Assembly (NCBI RefSeq): GCF_014203535.1
Contig: NZ_JACHJI010000004.1
Location: 124,001-188,000 of the forward strand
From: Streptomyces griseomycini
GTDB lineage: Bacteria > Actinomycetota > Actinomycetes > Streptomycetales > Streptomycetaceae
Direction: 5' to 3'
DNA length: 64,000 nucleotides
The translations under genes and the position numbers were made by a program. The notes beneath the pieces were generated by a model. That model worked only from the letters and a program-made list of their open reading frames with translations. It had not been told where the DNA came from and ran no database searches. Shown piece by piece: positions 24,546-33,662 of the stretch (position 1 is the first letter of the stretch; each line of letters begins with the position of its first letter).

Positions 24546-26872
24546 GGCTGATCCTGTCGGAGTTCTTCTTCCACTGTCTGAGTCCCGTGTTCGTAGTCCG
24601 CCCAGGCGTCGGCCACTTCTTCGGGTGTCGCCGCATCCTGATGGACGCCGGTCTCCGGTGCGTGCGGCGCGCGGAGCTGCTCGGCGATGTGAGCCTGCGG
24701 GATCCGCTCGGGGAGGGCCGGCTTCGCGTCACCGTCCCGTGTCGCGGAAGGGACCGGCGTCCTACTCCTCACCGGCCGCTCGGGCGAGCGCTCCGGCGTC
24801 CTACGGCCGGCCGCCCCGGTCTTCGCGTGCAGGACCAGCTCGGGCTTGCGTTCGTCGAGCGGGCCCGGTGCCGGGGCGGGCGTCGCCGCCGCGCGCGGCG
24901 CTTCCTTTCCCGCCCGGACCGGTTCGGTCGGCACAAGGAGTTCCTCGGGAAGGATCACCACGGCCGACGTCCCCCCGTATACCGAGCGGCGCAGCGTCAC
25001 TGTGGCCCCGAGCTGTTCGGCGATGTGGCCGACCACGAAGAGTCCGAGCCGGTGCGCGTTCTCCGCCAGGACGGAATACGGCGGGGCCGAGTGCAGACGC
25101 CCGTTCATCTCCTCGTAGGTTGCGGCGGTCACCCGAGGCCCGCGGTCCTCGATCTCGACCAACAGTCCGTCCGTCACCAGTTCGGCACGGATGACCACCT
25201 TCGACTGCGGCGGGGAGAACCGGGTGGCGTTGTCCAGGAGTTCTGCCAGGAGGTGGCTGATCTCGCTGATCACCCGCGGTGCCACGCTGATCTCGTCCAG
25301 GGACTGGCGCTCGATCCGCCGGAAGTCCTCGACTTCCGCGGCGGCTTCGCGCAGCAGGTCGGCGACGCGCATGGGCTCGGTGTGCGGATCGGGGATCTCC
25401 CCACCTGCCAGGATGAGCAGGTTCTCGATCTGCCGCCGCATACCCACCGTCAACTGGTCGGATCGCATCAACCGGGCGAGAAGCTCCTCGTCGTGCCCGA
25501 AGGCGTCCTGCAGTTCGTCGGTGAGGGCCAACTGGCGGCTGACCAGGTTTCCGGTGCGCGAGGCGATGCCCGCGGCGAACATACCGAAACCCTGACGCTC
25601 GGCCGCGAGCCGCGCATGCCCGTCGACGGATACGGAGACGACCCGGGCGAACGCGTCGCTGATACGTCCGACCTCGTCCCGGTCTCCGCTCACCGCGGGC
25701 AGCGCATCGTCGTCGACGGGCTGCCCGCGCTGGAGCCGGGCAACGACATCCGGCAGCGTGTCCTCAGCGATGGCCACCGTACGTTGGTGCAGACCGCGCA
25801 GGCGGCGGAGCACGGAGCGCGTGGTGAGCACGATGACGGCCGCGACGGCAAAGACGGCTGCGCCGTTTCCGACGATCAGCCAGATGACCTCGTTCTCCAA
25901 CTGCGTGGCCTTGGCGTCGGCGTGCACGAGCAGTGCTCGCCCCTGTTTCGCGTCGAGCGCGGCAAGGCGCGGCGCGAACTCGTCATACGCGGCCTGCCAG
26001 GCGTCAGCTTCCTTGGGCAGCTCGATGCCGGACGCGGTGTTCTGGTGGTCGGAGATGACCGCGTCCTCGATACGGACCTTCGTCTTCCAGCCGTCCGAGG
26101 CGAAGACCTGGTCGTAGGCCGCTTTGTCCTCGGCCGTCAGGTACGGCGCGACCCACTCGTCGTACTGGTACCGCTGGGATCCGACGGAGTTGACGAATTC
26201 GGCGAACCCGGAAGGGCTCAGACGCCTGGACGGCCCGGCCATGGCGAGGATGGTGGTCTCGCGCGCCACCATCTCGGACACCGTGAACACCGTGACGACC
26301 AGGCCGCTCTCCTGGATGAGCTCGGGGTCTTCCGCATGGCTGAACTCGTTCTGGTACACCCGGATGATGTGGTCGACGAGGTCGGAGTAGTAGCCGATCG
26401 TCCGATCCGCGTCCCCGCTGCGGGCGTCCGCGCGCTCGCGGAACGCGGCCAGATCCGCGAGGCCGTGCTTCAGCTCCGCGACGTAGTGATCGTCCTCGCG
26501 CCCGGTCGCCGCCAGAGCTCCGTCCGCCGCCCGGCGAAACTCGTTCGCGGCCCGGTCCGTGGCCGCGCGCTGCTCGCGCAGCTCTTTCTCGGACACGGAG
26601 CCGCTCGCCCACCGTGTGGCGGTCATCCTCCGCTCAGCCTGCAGTTCGACCATCAGCCTGGTCAGGGGTACATCGGTCCGCTCACCGACTGCCACATCAG
26701 CGCGTAGTTGCTTTGACTGGTGTACCAGCGGCTGTGCGGTCATGACCACTTGGACACTCATCGCCAGAATAGGGACGATTGCCAGCCAAATGAGCAGCGT
26801 ACGCAGGCGCAGAGTACGCCGCCGACGAGTCGCCGGCTGCCCTCGTGTGCCTTCGGGTTCTATGGGAGACAT
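24542..26872 (-). CDS. cvnA: Conservon sensor kinase-like protein CvnA
   Basis: The 776-residue membrane protein has a basic N-terminus, a membrane helix (about 26-46), a large extracytoplasmic nitrate/nitrite-sensing-like domain (about 50-315), a second helix (about 318-340), HAMP, a helical linker without the classical HisKA H-box, and HATPase (LLAELLDNATRFSPP, AHRLGLFVVGHIAEQLG). A long Pro/Ala-rich tail (about 640-776) ends acidic. It is the receptor of a heterotrimeric-G-protein-like conservon. Lack of an obvious phosphoacceptor His agrees with the family. It heads the operon inside element A. Confidence 0.93.
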   Translation of the reverse strand: MSPIEPEGTRGQPATRRRRTLRLRTLLIWLAIVPILAMSVQVVMTAQPLVHQSKQLRADVAVGERTDVPLTRLMVELQAERRMTATRWASGSVSEKELREQRAATDRAANEFRRAADGALAATGREDDHYVAELKHGLADLAAFRERADARSGDADRTIGYYSDLVDHIIRVYQNEFSHAEDPELIQESGLVVTVFTVSEMVARETTILAMAGPSRRLSPSGFAEFVNSVGSQRYQYDEWVAPYLTAEDKAAYDQVFASDGWKTKVRIEDAVISDHQNTASGIELPKEADAWQAAYDEFAPRLAALDAKQGRALLVHADAKATQLENEVIWLIVGNGAAVFAVAAVIVLTTRSVLRRLRGLHQRTVAIAEDTLPDVVARLQRGQPVDDDALPAVSGDRDEVGRISDAFARVVSVSVDGHARLAAERQGFGMFAAGIASRTGNLVSRQLALTDELQDAFGHDEELLARLMRSDQLTVGMRRQIENLLILAGGEIPDPHTEPMRVADLLREAAAEVEDFRRIERQSLDEISVAPRVISEISHLLAELLDNATRFSPPQSKVVIRAELVTDGLLVEIEDRGPRVTAATYEEMNGRLHSAPPYSVLAENAHRLGLFVVGHIAEQLGATVTLRRSVYGGTSAVVILPEELLVPTEPVRAGKEAPRAAATPAPAPGPLDERKPELVLHAKTGAAGRRTPERSPERPVRSRTPVPSATRDGDAKPALPERIPQAHIAEQLRAPHAPETGVHQDAATPEEVADAWADYEHGTQTVEEELRQDQP

Positions 26873-27165
26873 CAGTCCTCGGAGAGCGGGGAACCAGGGG
26901 GACGACCCGACCGCCGAGACCGGACGCAGTCCTGGGTTCAGGACTGGGGAAGTCCGGTTCGGCTCTGACGCGACGTGAAGTACCGATCATAACCAGCCAC
27001 GCCGGAGAAACGGAGAGATGGCTTCCGTTGGTTGCATGTGGTAGAGGCGACGAAGCATTGCACATCGGGCGTTGGCGTTCACCTGACGCCTGGGCGCAGG
27101 CGTGCTCGTGCGGACAGGGCAACCCGTTCTCCCGGCCGCACGTCTTGGACCGACCGGCAAATGGG
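26873..27165. other. Upstream region of the conservon
   Basis: About 290 bp with no recognisable gene. A TATGAT (minus strand, 26987-26992) could be a -10 for cvnA, but no matching -35 is evident. Confidence 0.4.
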
Positions 27166-27462
27166 TCACTTGAGGCGTCGGATGATGGGCCGGCCATCCG
27201 AGCGGTAGCGGCTCGTCGATCGTCGGATGGGCATGCGGAGCGTGACGAGAGCGGCGACGGGGCGAAGGCAGAAGTCCACGGCCTCACCGCTCTTCTCGGT
27301 GCAGCGCCGGAGCGTGCGGCAGTCGTTCATCCACGAGTGGGTGCGCTCGATCACCCAGCGCTTGCCGGCCTGGATCGGGGCCGGCACGCCCTCGCGGGCG
27401 ATCTCGGCCGTGAACCCAGGCTGGGCTACCCATACACGGAACTTGGTGCTGTCGTAGCCGCG
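27166..27462 (-). pseudogene. IS5-family transposase C-terminal fragment
   Basis: The frame reads GYDSTKFRVWVAQ, GVPAPIQAGKRWVIERTHSW, MNDCRTLRRCTEKSGEAVDF and ends with the family-typical RRLK and stop. This is the C-terminal third of an IS5-type DDE transposase with the conserved WVIERTHSW motif and catalytic Glu. The 5' part is missing, replaced by an unrelated transposase remnant at 27470. Inactive relic within element A. Confidence 0.8.
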
Positions 27463-27469
27463 CGGTCGG

Positions 27470-27653
27470 CCCGGGCGGTCGTGCCGGTGGCGGCCCGGCC
27501 GGCGCGGCCGTGGAGGTTCGGGGTCACGTGGTCCTCGGCGACCCGGACCCCTGGTCCGGGAGTGCTGGGTTCACGGAAGCAGTGGGCCGCGTCGTGCGCG
27601 TACTCGCTGACGTGTACCAAGTCGGGCAGAGGGGGCAGGGCCACCTGGTCAAG
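27470..27653 (-). pseudogene. ISKra4-like transposase fragment
   Basis: The frame contains LPPLPDLVHVSEYAHDAAHCF and a downstream HGRAGRAATG run, which resemble the catalytic-region segment of ISKra4-family transposases (D-x-x-HV-EYLW-AA). Both ends are missing and the frame merges into unrelated sequence. Assignment is by motif similarity only. Confidence 0.4.
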
Positions 27654-27702
27654 GGCTGGTGATCGCGCGACCCGGCGGCTTGTCGGCATCGTGTTCCGGC
27701 GG

Positions 27703-28090
27703 CTACAGCCGGCGGAGGACGGAACTCCGTGTCTCGATCTCCTGTGCGGAGAGCTTGTCGGTGAAGTGGCGGCGTACCGCGGCGTCCAGGCCGGGGTGCA
27801 CGGTGGTGATGGCCTGGCGTCCGGTGTCGGTGAGGGTGACACCGCCGGCGCGTTCGCGGGTGACGAGTTGGCGCTTGCCCGTGCGGGTGAGCTGGTGGGA
27901 GATGCGTGTGCGGTCCCAGCCGAGCGACGCGGCGAGCTCGCTCCGGGCGCAGGGAACCCCCCGCCTTGCTCAGGTTGACGAGGATCGTCGGGTCCGGCTC
28001 GGGCAGGCCCGCCGCCTCGGCGGCGTCCGCGATCACACGGGCTAGGACGATCTCGTGGGCGCGCTTGAAGGCGGACCGGAGGACGACATC
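27703..28090 (-). pseudogene. MarR-family regulator, frameshifted
   Basis: The upstream part reads SAFKRAHEIVLARVIADAAE and GLPEPDPTILVNLSKAGG. Near 27945 a one-base shift moves to the frame SELAASLGWDRTRISHQLTR, TGKRQLVTRERAGGVTLTDTG, ending SSVLRRL and stop at 27703. Joined, these make a winged-helix MarR protein with a complete recognition helix. The frameshift and lack of a clear start make it a pseudogene. It is head-to-head with an erythromycin-esterase remnant. Confidence 0.7.
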
Positions 28091-28310
28091 GTCGAGCACG
28101 CTCGGATCCCGGTCCGCGCCGCCGACCTCGTGACCCGTTCGCTCGACCGGTCCGCGGGTGAGGGGAGCGCTTTCACCGTCCGCGACCGTGCCATGGCCGA
28201 CGCCGTCGCCCGCCTCATGGACGACGGCCCGACGTCCCGGGTCATGGTCTGGGCGCACAACGGCCACCTCGCGAAGGGCAGGTACGGGGACCGGGTCACC
28301 GCGTCCCACT
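28079..28310 (+). pseudogene. Erythromycin-esterase family fragment
   Basis: The frame carries FTVRDRAMADAVARLMDDG, RVMVWAHNGHLAKGRYGDRV, the conserved RDR-MA and WAHNGH core of the erythromycin esterase/EreA-B family. The N-terminal half and C-terminal third are absent, and the frame runs on into element-end sequence. It overlaps the start of the marR remnant on the other strand. Inactive as it stands. Confidence 0.65.
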
Positions 28311-28426
28311 GCTCGACAAGAGGGCCCCACGCTGCACAAGCCCACGTCCGCCGCGTGGAGTGCCGCTGATCGCTCTCCACGAGGGACTAATGGCGAGTAC
28401 GTCGCGGCAGAGGGTGAGGTTCTTCG

Positions 28427-28445
28427 TGACGCTCGTCTGACGCTC
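28427..28445. repeat. Right arm-type repeat of element A
   Basis: TGACGCTCGTCTGACGCTC starts 102 bp before core 2. The matching repeat of element B starts 103 bp before core 3. Confidence 0.6.
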
Positions 28446-28528
28446 TCGACGTCAGCGAGCAGGGTGGTGAGCCGAGAAGGTGGCTCTGACCTGCCGTTCT
28501 TCGGGCTCCGGCCTATTCGACACCTTTT

Positions 28529-28591
28529 CGATGACGCACCACGTGGAGTGCGTGGCTATTTTGGAGCCCGCTGCAAAGGGGATCTGACCTG
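28529..28591. repeat. Attachment-site copy 2 (A/B junction)
   Basis: The 28-bp core (28529-28556) is followed by the same gene tail as copy 1 through 28591, with one mismatch at 28582 giving PAAKGI instead of PAAKGL. Upstream codons still encode an LFDTFSMTHH version of the methyltransferase motif, so the site mimics the gene on both sides. It is the right end of A and the left end of B. Confidence 0.85.
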
Positions 28592-29881
28592 CTGTTTCCC
28601 TGATCTCCCAGGATCCGGGCCGGTCGCGTCGACATGTTTTGGTGGGCGCGTGACGTGAAGCAGGTCGGGTGCCGGGCGTACGCCCCTGACCTGCGGCTTC
28701 GATCAGTGACGGGAAGGCGGACGCGTGGTGCTCCCGGTCTTCGCAGGGCTCGCGTCAGGCGGTTCTGACGCTGATGTGACGCTCGCTCCGGTGGCGTGTC
28801 AGGTCGTGGACGAAGGGGGGACCGTGCGGTTCGTGCGTCGAGCCGGGCGGCGACCGGACCAGGGCCGGCCACGCTGATGAGAGACTCCGGGCCCCGGGTG
28901 CGGCGTCGCCGAGGCGGTGCTCTCCGATCAGAGCGCTGACGAGGCCCCTTCACCGCTTGCCCCGCTGCCCAGGCGTACCGACGGAACCTGCGCGACGGCG
29001 ACGGCGGTCAGACGCGTCGAGAGCAGCACTCCGGCGATGATCGACGCGGCTCCGGCAAGGAACACGGTTCCGGGCGCTCGGTTCCGCTCGGGGCGCTGTG
29101 CCGCGACGGCCACGAAAGCGGTAGCGAGCATCCCGGCCGGGCCGCGATCACCTTCTGCGTCGTGAGGCGGGCTGCCGGTGCCCAGAGCGTCGCTCAGGGG
29201 TACACCCGGCAGGGCGTTCCCGGGAGGCCGCCGGGGGGATGACGGGATGCGGACGCGCCGGGGCGGTCTGTCGTACCGCCGTCCGGGACCGGGGCTCGTA
29301 CGGCGGGCCACGGCACCGTCTCTTCCGCGAAGGCACGGCTGAAGTCCAGCCACACCACCTGCTTCAGGACGCGCTCCGCGGGTGGAGGTCGTCCAGGGGC
29401 AGGTACTGATCCACCAGCCGGTCCATTTCCTCGTGTCCCCGATGGTCCTCGACAGGACCGCTCCTGCGCGTGCGCCGGAAACGGGCCGTGACGCTTGCCG
29501 GTGCCACCCTGGTCTCCACGCCCGCACCATCCCTCGGGGAGCGGCTCTTACGCTGGGCGCGCCCCCGAGGCTCCACGGAGCGTTACGCTCCGGCTGGGGC
29601 AATATCTGTGCCCGCGAGCTGAGATTTCAACGGAACAGGCAGACAGATTCTCTGCCGCATAAACAGAGTGGAATTTGTTACCGCATACCGGCCGCTGCGG
29701 CGTGCTACTGTCGATCTCAGTTGCAGTTGTGGTTCCCGAAACTTCAAGTGCCTCCGGCCGGCTCCTGTGCCGCTGGAAGTGCTTTTGTATATCCGGTCTT
29801 TTTCCGGACGGAGTGATCATCGCGGCGACACGGTGTCCGTGCAGTGCGGGCGCCGATGCACTGCCCCGAAGGAGAAAAGAC
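28592..29881. other. 1.3-kb stretch without recognisable gene
   Basis: This covers the left end of element B and the upstream region of the cold-shock gene. Frames on both strands show no known domain, although a minus-strand frame ends with a hydrophobic run (TVFLAGAASIIAGVLLS) near 29000. From about 29600 the sequence becomes AT-richer, consistent with a long cold-shock 5' leader. Confidence 0.45.
28766..28784. repeat. Left arm-type repeat of element B
   Basis: TGACGCTGATGTGACGCTC starts exactly 237 bp after the start of core 2, as the element A repeat does relative to core 1. Confidence 0.6.
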
Positions 29882-30085
29882 ATGGCTACTGGTACCGTCA
29901 AGTGGTTCAACGCGGAAAAGGGCTTCGGCTTCATCGAGCAGGACGGTGGCGGCGCTGACGTGTTCGCCCACTACTCGAACATTGCCGCCCAGGGCTTCCG
30001 TGAGCTGATCGAGGGCCAGAAGGTGACCTTCGACATCGCGCAGGGCCAGAAGGGGCCGATGGCCGAGAACATCGTTCTCGCCTGA
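29882..30085 (+). CDS. Cold-shock domain protein (CspA family)
   Basis: The 67-residue single OB-fold cold-shock protein has [20 protein letters not shown] at the N-terminus with RNP1 KGFGFI, RNP2 DVFAHYS, and the C-terminal GPMAENIV. It is an RNA chaperone that melts secondary structure and binds single-stranded nucleic acid. GAAGGAG precedes the ATG. The roughly 250-bp, less GC-rich leader is typical for cold-shock genes that control translation by RNA structure. A strong terminator follows, and a DEAD-box helicase stub lies downstream, a usual partner of csp in Streptomyces. Confidence 0.95.
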   Translation: MATGTVKWFNAEKGFGFIEQDGGGADVFAHYSNIAAQGFRELIEGQKVTFDIAQGQKGPMAENIVLA

Positions 30086-30104
30086 CGCCGACTGTCGCGT
30101 ACTT

Positions 30105-30146
30105 GCAGCTGGGGCCCGCGTCCTTCGGGATGCGGGCCCCAGCTGC
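30105..30146 (+). terminator. Terminator of the cold-shock gene
   Basis: A perfect 15-bp stem (GCAGCTGGGGCCCGC, arms 30105-30119 and 30132-30146) with a 12-nt loop is followed by a TTTT run at about 30151. This is the best intrinsic terminator in the window. Confidence 0.9.
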
Positions 30147-30427
30147 TCGCGTTTTCCCGCAGTGGTTTGGCCTGCGGACGACAGCCGGGAGACCCGTAGG
30201 CTCACCGTATACGGAGCGTCCTTCAGGGGTGCACGCGTCCCTCCATGGCCGCGGCGGGCGCTCGAACATCGCGTCCGCTTCGCGCATTCATTCCAACGCC
30301 TGTGCCTGCGCGGATTTTCCGTCGTCCGGATTCACTCTCGCATTCCGTCGGTCCATTCTTGCAATTCTCTGTGCTGCTCATCGCTGCGGGAATTCCTTGG
30401 CGCATGCCGCATCGAGGAAGGTTCCGC

Positions 30428-30652
30428 ATGAAGCGCACACGCACGAACGACCGCTTCGCCCGCACCCGTGACGGCGGTACCGACTCCGGCGGGGGCGGCA
30501 GCCGATTCGGTTCATCGGCCGGGAGCCGCTCCGGCGGGCCGAGCCGTTCCGGTGGTTCCGGCCGCCGGCCCGCCCCACCGCCGCATCCATGCCCCCGGCC
30601 GGCCCGTACGAGCTGGCTCCCGCAACGCTCGGCACTCCCCCTGCCCGCCTGA
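30428..30652 (+). pseudogene. DEAD-box RNA helicase N-terminal stub
   Basis: The 74-codon frame starts MKRTRTNDRFARTRDGG and continues with Gly/Ser/Arg repeats to GSGRRPA. It resembles the disordered N-terminus of the Streptomyces DEAD-box helicase usually encoded after a csp gene. It then leaves that sequence and stops before any helicase motif. GAGGAAGG lies upstream, so it may still be translated. The helicase core is deleted. Confidence 0.5.
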
Positions 30653-30680
30653 CCCACGGACAGGTGTGAGCCGAACAGAG

Positions 30681-30718
30681 CAGTGAGGTCCCACCGGCAC
30701 GCCGGTGGGACCTCACTG
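30681..30718. terminator. Perfect 18-bp hairpin
   Basis: Arms 30681-30698 and 30701-30718 (CAGTGAGGTCCCACCGGC and complement) enclose only AC, so the tip will open. It lies between the helicase stub and the convergent gene at 30738 and can serve both. Confidence 0.85.
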
Positions 30719-30737
30719 TGTGCCGTGGGCCGGCGGA

Positions 30738-31097
30738 TCAGTGGTCGGAGTAGCTGAAGTCGCCCACGGTCCAGGCACTGACGTCCTCGATCGCGACGCG
30801 GTACATCCCGCCTGTCTCCGGGATCCCCACCGCACCCTGCAGGATCCGGGCGACGTGGAAATGCAGATGCGTGGGCGGCCCGCCCCTCCGCGCGGGGGTG
30901 TCGAAGACGGCGGAGAAACCGCCCAGTTCGGCGGAGTCCGTCAGCACCTCAGACACCCTCTGTCTCCACATGGCTTCCGGAGCCAGCCGACCGGTGATGA
31001 CAGCACCACTGGTGACCACGCTCAGGGACATCTGATTGCTCTGCCCGGACTCCACGAGGGCGGCTATCGCAACGAGCAACTCGTCAGGCTTCGGCAT
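30738..31097 (-). CDS. Unrecognised 119-residue protein
   Basis: The protein starts MPKPDELLVAIAALVESG, has a beta-rich middle (MSLSVVTSGAVITGRLAPEAMW) and a C-terminal THLHFHVARILQG...YRVAIEDVSAWTVGDFSYSDH. There is no signal peptide or membrane segment. The general layout, short helix then a GRL strand and a C-terminal beta domain, is reminiscent of GvpU-type gas-vesicle accessory proteins. The resemblance is weak and no other gvp gene is nearby. Terminator at 30681 follows it. Confidence 0.55.
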   Translation of the reverse strand: MPKPDELLVAIAALVESGQSNQMSLSVVTSGAVITGRLAPEAMWRQRVSEVLTDSAELGGFSAVFDTPARRGGPPTHLHFHVARILQGAVGIPETGGMYRVAIEDVSAWTVGDFSYSDH

Positions 31098-31331
31098 GGG
31101 ATCGGATTCTATGCACCGGCCCCCTCGGGCGGCTTGGGTGGTGACGCGACCGGGCGAGGCGGGCGCACACGGCTCCCCTGGTACCCGCGCCACAGGTCAG
31201 GGGGTGCGCATGCGGCGGCAGCGGGCCAGGGGTGTGCCCCGAGGCACGGGTCGGCTGGCTTCCTCCGCGCCATCGGCGAAGCGCGACTGATCACACCCCT
31301 GCGCTCCGGGGGCGGTCATCGCCGCTGCTCC

Positions 31332-31502
31332 CGTCACCGACTGCGCATCGCGGCCCGCGCGCGTGAGCTCGTCGACCAGGGCACCCCGATCGAGGCCGCG
31401 TGCCGGATCGTCATCCTCGAAGACCAGCTCGGAGAAGCCCAGCGCATCAACGCCGAATACCGCCGCACCGGCGGATCGCCCGGTCCGTCGACCGCAGCCT
31501 GA
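31332..31502 (+). pseudogene. MerR-like regulator C-terminal fragment
   Basis: The last 57 codons of a plus-strand frame read RLRIAARARELVDQGTPIEA, ACRIVILEDQLGEAQRINAE and end naturally with AA-stop. This matches the coiled-coil tail of MerR-type regulators in Streptomyces, with no DNA-binding domain upstream. It is a truncated relic or read from a start I cannot identify. It sits 177 bp before RNase J. Confidence 0.4.
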
Positions 31503-31666
31503 GGTGAGCGGGCCCGCCGGTATCGGAGGAAGGCGGTACCGCCCCGCCCCCTCCTGTCCGGCCGCCGGTGTCGTCCGATCGTCCCGGAGCAGCCGCTGCC
31601 GGTGCCCCGCTCCGCCGGGAAGAAGAGATCACGCAGGCGATGGATCATCCCGGCCCCCTCTCCGGG

Positions 31667-31672
31667 TACCGT
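31667..31672 (+). promoter_or_regulatory. -10 element TACCGT giving a probable leaderless mRNA
   Basis: TACCGT ends 6 nt before the ATG at 31679, with no ribosome site between. It supports that start for RNase J. Confidence 0.45.
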
Positions 31673-31678
31673 CAGGGT

Positions 31679-33364
31679 ATGAGTCATCCGCACCCCGAGC
31701 TGAAAGCCGCCCCGCCCCTTCCCGAAGGAGGGCTGCGGGTCATCGCCCTGGGGGGCCTCGGTGAGATCGGCCGCAACATGACCGTCTTCGAGCACGCCGG
31801 CAAGCTGCTCATCGTCGACTGCGGCGTGCTGTTCCCCGAGGAGACCCAGCCCGGCGTCGACGTGATCCTGCCGGACTTCACCTCGATCCGGGACCGGCTG
31901 GACGACATCGTGGCCGTGGTCCTCACCCATGGCCACGAGGACCACATCGGCGGTGTGCCGTACCTGCTGCGCGAGCGGTCCGACATTCCCGTCGTCGGCT
32001 CCAAGCTGACGCTGGCGTTCCTGGAGGCCAAGCTCAAGGAACACGGGATCCGGCCGCGCACGGTGCGGGTGCGGGAGGGCGACCGGCGCGGCTTCGGGCC
32101 CTTCGACTGCGAGTTCGTGGCGGTCAACCACTCCATCCCGGACAGCCTCGCGGTCGCGATCCGCACCGGCGCCGGGATGGTGCTGCACACCGGCGACTTC
32201 AAGATGGACCAGTTCCCCCTCGACGACCGCATCACCGACCTGCGCGCCTTCGCCCGTCTCGGCGAGGAGGGCGTGGACCTGTTCCTCACCGACTCCACCA
32301 ACGCCGAAGTGCCCGGCTTCACCACCTCCGAGCGTGAGCTGAACCCGGCGATCGAGCAGGTGATGCGGACCGCTCCACGCCGGGTCATCGTCTCCAGCTT
32401 CGCCAGCCACGTGCACCGCATCCAGCAGGTCCTGGACGCCGCCCACCAGTACGGCCGCAAGGTCGCCTTCGTCGGCCGGTCGATGGTCCGCAACATGGGC
32501 ATCGCCCGTGACCTGGGCTATCTGAAGGTCCCCTCCGGTCTGGTCGTGAGCACGAAGGAGCTGGAGAAGCTCCCGGACCACAAGGTCACCCTGGTGTGCA
32601 CCGGCTCCCAGGGCGAGCCGATGGCCGCGCTGTCGCGGATGGCCAACCGCGACCACATGATCCGCATCGGCAAGGGCGACACCGTCCTGCTCGCCAGCTC
32701 CCTCATCCCCGGCAACGAGAACGCCATCTACCGGGTGATCAACGGGCTCACCCGGTGGGGCGCCCACGTGGTCCACAAGGGCAACGCCAAGGTGCACGTC
32801 TCCGGGCACGCCAGCGCCGGCGAGCTCGTCTACTGCTACAACATCGTCAAGCCCCGCAACGTCATGCCGGTGCACGGCGAATGGCGCCACCTGCGGGCCA
32901 ACGCCGACCTCGCCATCCGTACCGGCGTCGACCCCGACCGGGTCGTCATCGCCGAGGACGGCGTCGTCGTCGACCTCGTCGACGGGCGCGCGTCCATCAC
33001 CGGCAAGGTCCCCGCCGGCAACGTCTACGTGGACGGCATGGAAGTCGGCGGCGCCACCGAGGCGTCCCTCAAGGACCGCCTCACCCTCGCGGAGGAAGGC
33101 GTCGTCACGGTGGTGGCGATCGTCGACGCGGACACCGGCGCCCTCGCCGAGGCCCCCGACTTCCTGGCCCGCGGTTTCGTCCACGACGACACCACCTTCG
33201 AACCGGTCGTCCCCGTCATCGAGAAGACCCTGGCCACCGCGGCCGAGGAAGGCGTCGGGGACGCGCGCCAGCTCGAACAACTCATCGCCCGTGCCGTGGC
33301 GAACTGGGCGTTCCGCACCCACCGCCGCAAACCCCTCATCATCCCCGTCATCATCGACGCCTGA
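31679..33364 (+). CDS. rnj: Ribonuclease J (element-borne paralogue)
   Basis: The 561-residue metallo-beta-lactamase/beta-CASP ribonuclease has His84-x-His86-x-Asp88-His89 in LTHGHEDHIGG, plus NHSIPDSLAVAI, HTGDFKMDQ, CTGSQGEP and HVSGHASAGEL, all required for zinc and RNA binding. RNase J processes and degrades mRNA and matures rRNA, with both endo- and 5'-exonuclease activity. The start MSHPHPEL matches the main Streptomyces RNase J, but many body residues diverge. This copy sits inside an integrative element next to a csp gene, so it is probably a second, acquired RNase J. Confidence 0.93.
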   Translation: MSHPHPELKAAPPLPEGGLRVIALGGLGEIGRNMTVFEHAGKLLIVDCGVLFPEETQPGVDVILPDFTSIRDRLDDIVAVVLTHGHEDHIGGVPYLLRERSDIPVVGSKLTLAFLEAKLKEHGIRPRTVRVREGDRRGFGPFDCEFVAVNHSIPDSLAVAIRTGAGMVLHTGDFKMDQFPLDDRITDLRAFARLGEEGVDLFLTDSTNAEVPGFTTSERELNPAIEQVMRTAPRRVIVSSFASHVHRIQQVLDAAHQYGRKVAFVGRSMVRNMGIARDLGYLKVPSGLVVSTKELEKLPDHKVTLVCTGSQGEPMAALSRMANRDHMIRIGKGDTVLLASSLIPGNENAIYRVINGLTRWGAHVVHKGNAKVHVSGHASAGELVYCYNIVKPRNVMPVHGEWRHLRANADLAIRTGVDPDRVVIAEDGVVVDLVDGRASITGKVPAGNVYVDGMEVGGATEASLKDRLTLAEEGVVTVVAIVDADTGALAEAPDFLARGFVHDDTTFEPVVPVIEKTLATAAEEGVGDARQLEQLIARAVANWAFRTHRRKPLIIPVIIDA

Positions 33365-33662
33365 GCCACGGCCCGGCAGGCGCCCAGGGCCGGACGCAGA
33401 CGTGCGCGGGGTGAAACTCGGCGACGAGTCGTTGCTGATGTCCGGCCTCATCACCGGCCCACCGGGTCGGCCCGTACGAACGGGGCCCGGGTTCGCCCGG
33501 GTTCCGTCCGGGGCGGCCCGGTGGCGGGAGCGCTGCGCCGGGCATCTCGCAGTCCCTCCGACAGCTGACCTGCCGCCCGAGCAGCGACACGACGGCCACG
33601 GGGAGCAGAAGCACGCACAGCCTGGTGCACCGGCCGGAGGAGGAGAGAGCGTCCGCCGGTCG
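33365..33662. other. Stretch after RNase J
   Basis: No gene is supportable between the RNase J stop and the right arm repeat of element B. Confidence 0.45.

Larger units (their letters stand above)
22246..28528. mobile_element. Integrative element A (no integrase seen)
   Basis: This 6.3-kb segment is bounded by core copies 1 and 2. Its ends carry paired TGACGCT arm repeats at 22455 and 28427. Cargo consists of a conservon and decayed IS3, IS5, ISKra4-like, marR and erythromycin-esterase fragments. No tyrosine or serine recombinase frame is recognisable, so it is decayed or mobilised in trans, like the cis-mobilisable elements described for streptococcal ICEs. Confidence 0.7.

Noticed and set aside
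28928..29602. 224-codon minus-strand frame in element B
   Set aside because: Only a short hydrophobic tail stands out; no family, no ribosome site and no conserved motif, so I did not call a gene.
30738..31097. Naming the 119-residue protein GvpU
   Set aside because: The resemblance is only to the general layout; no other gas-vesicle gene is present.
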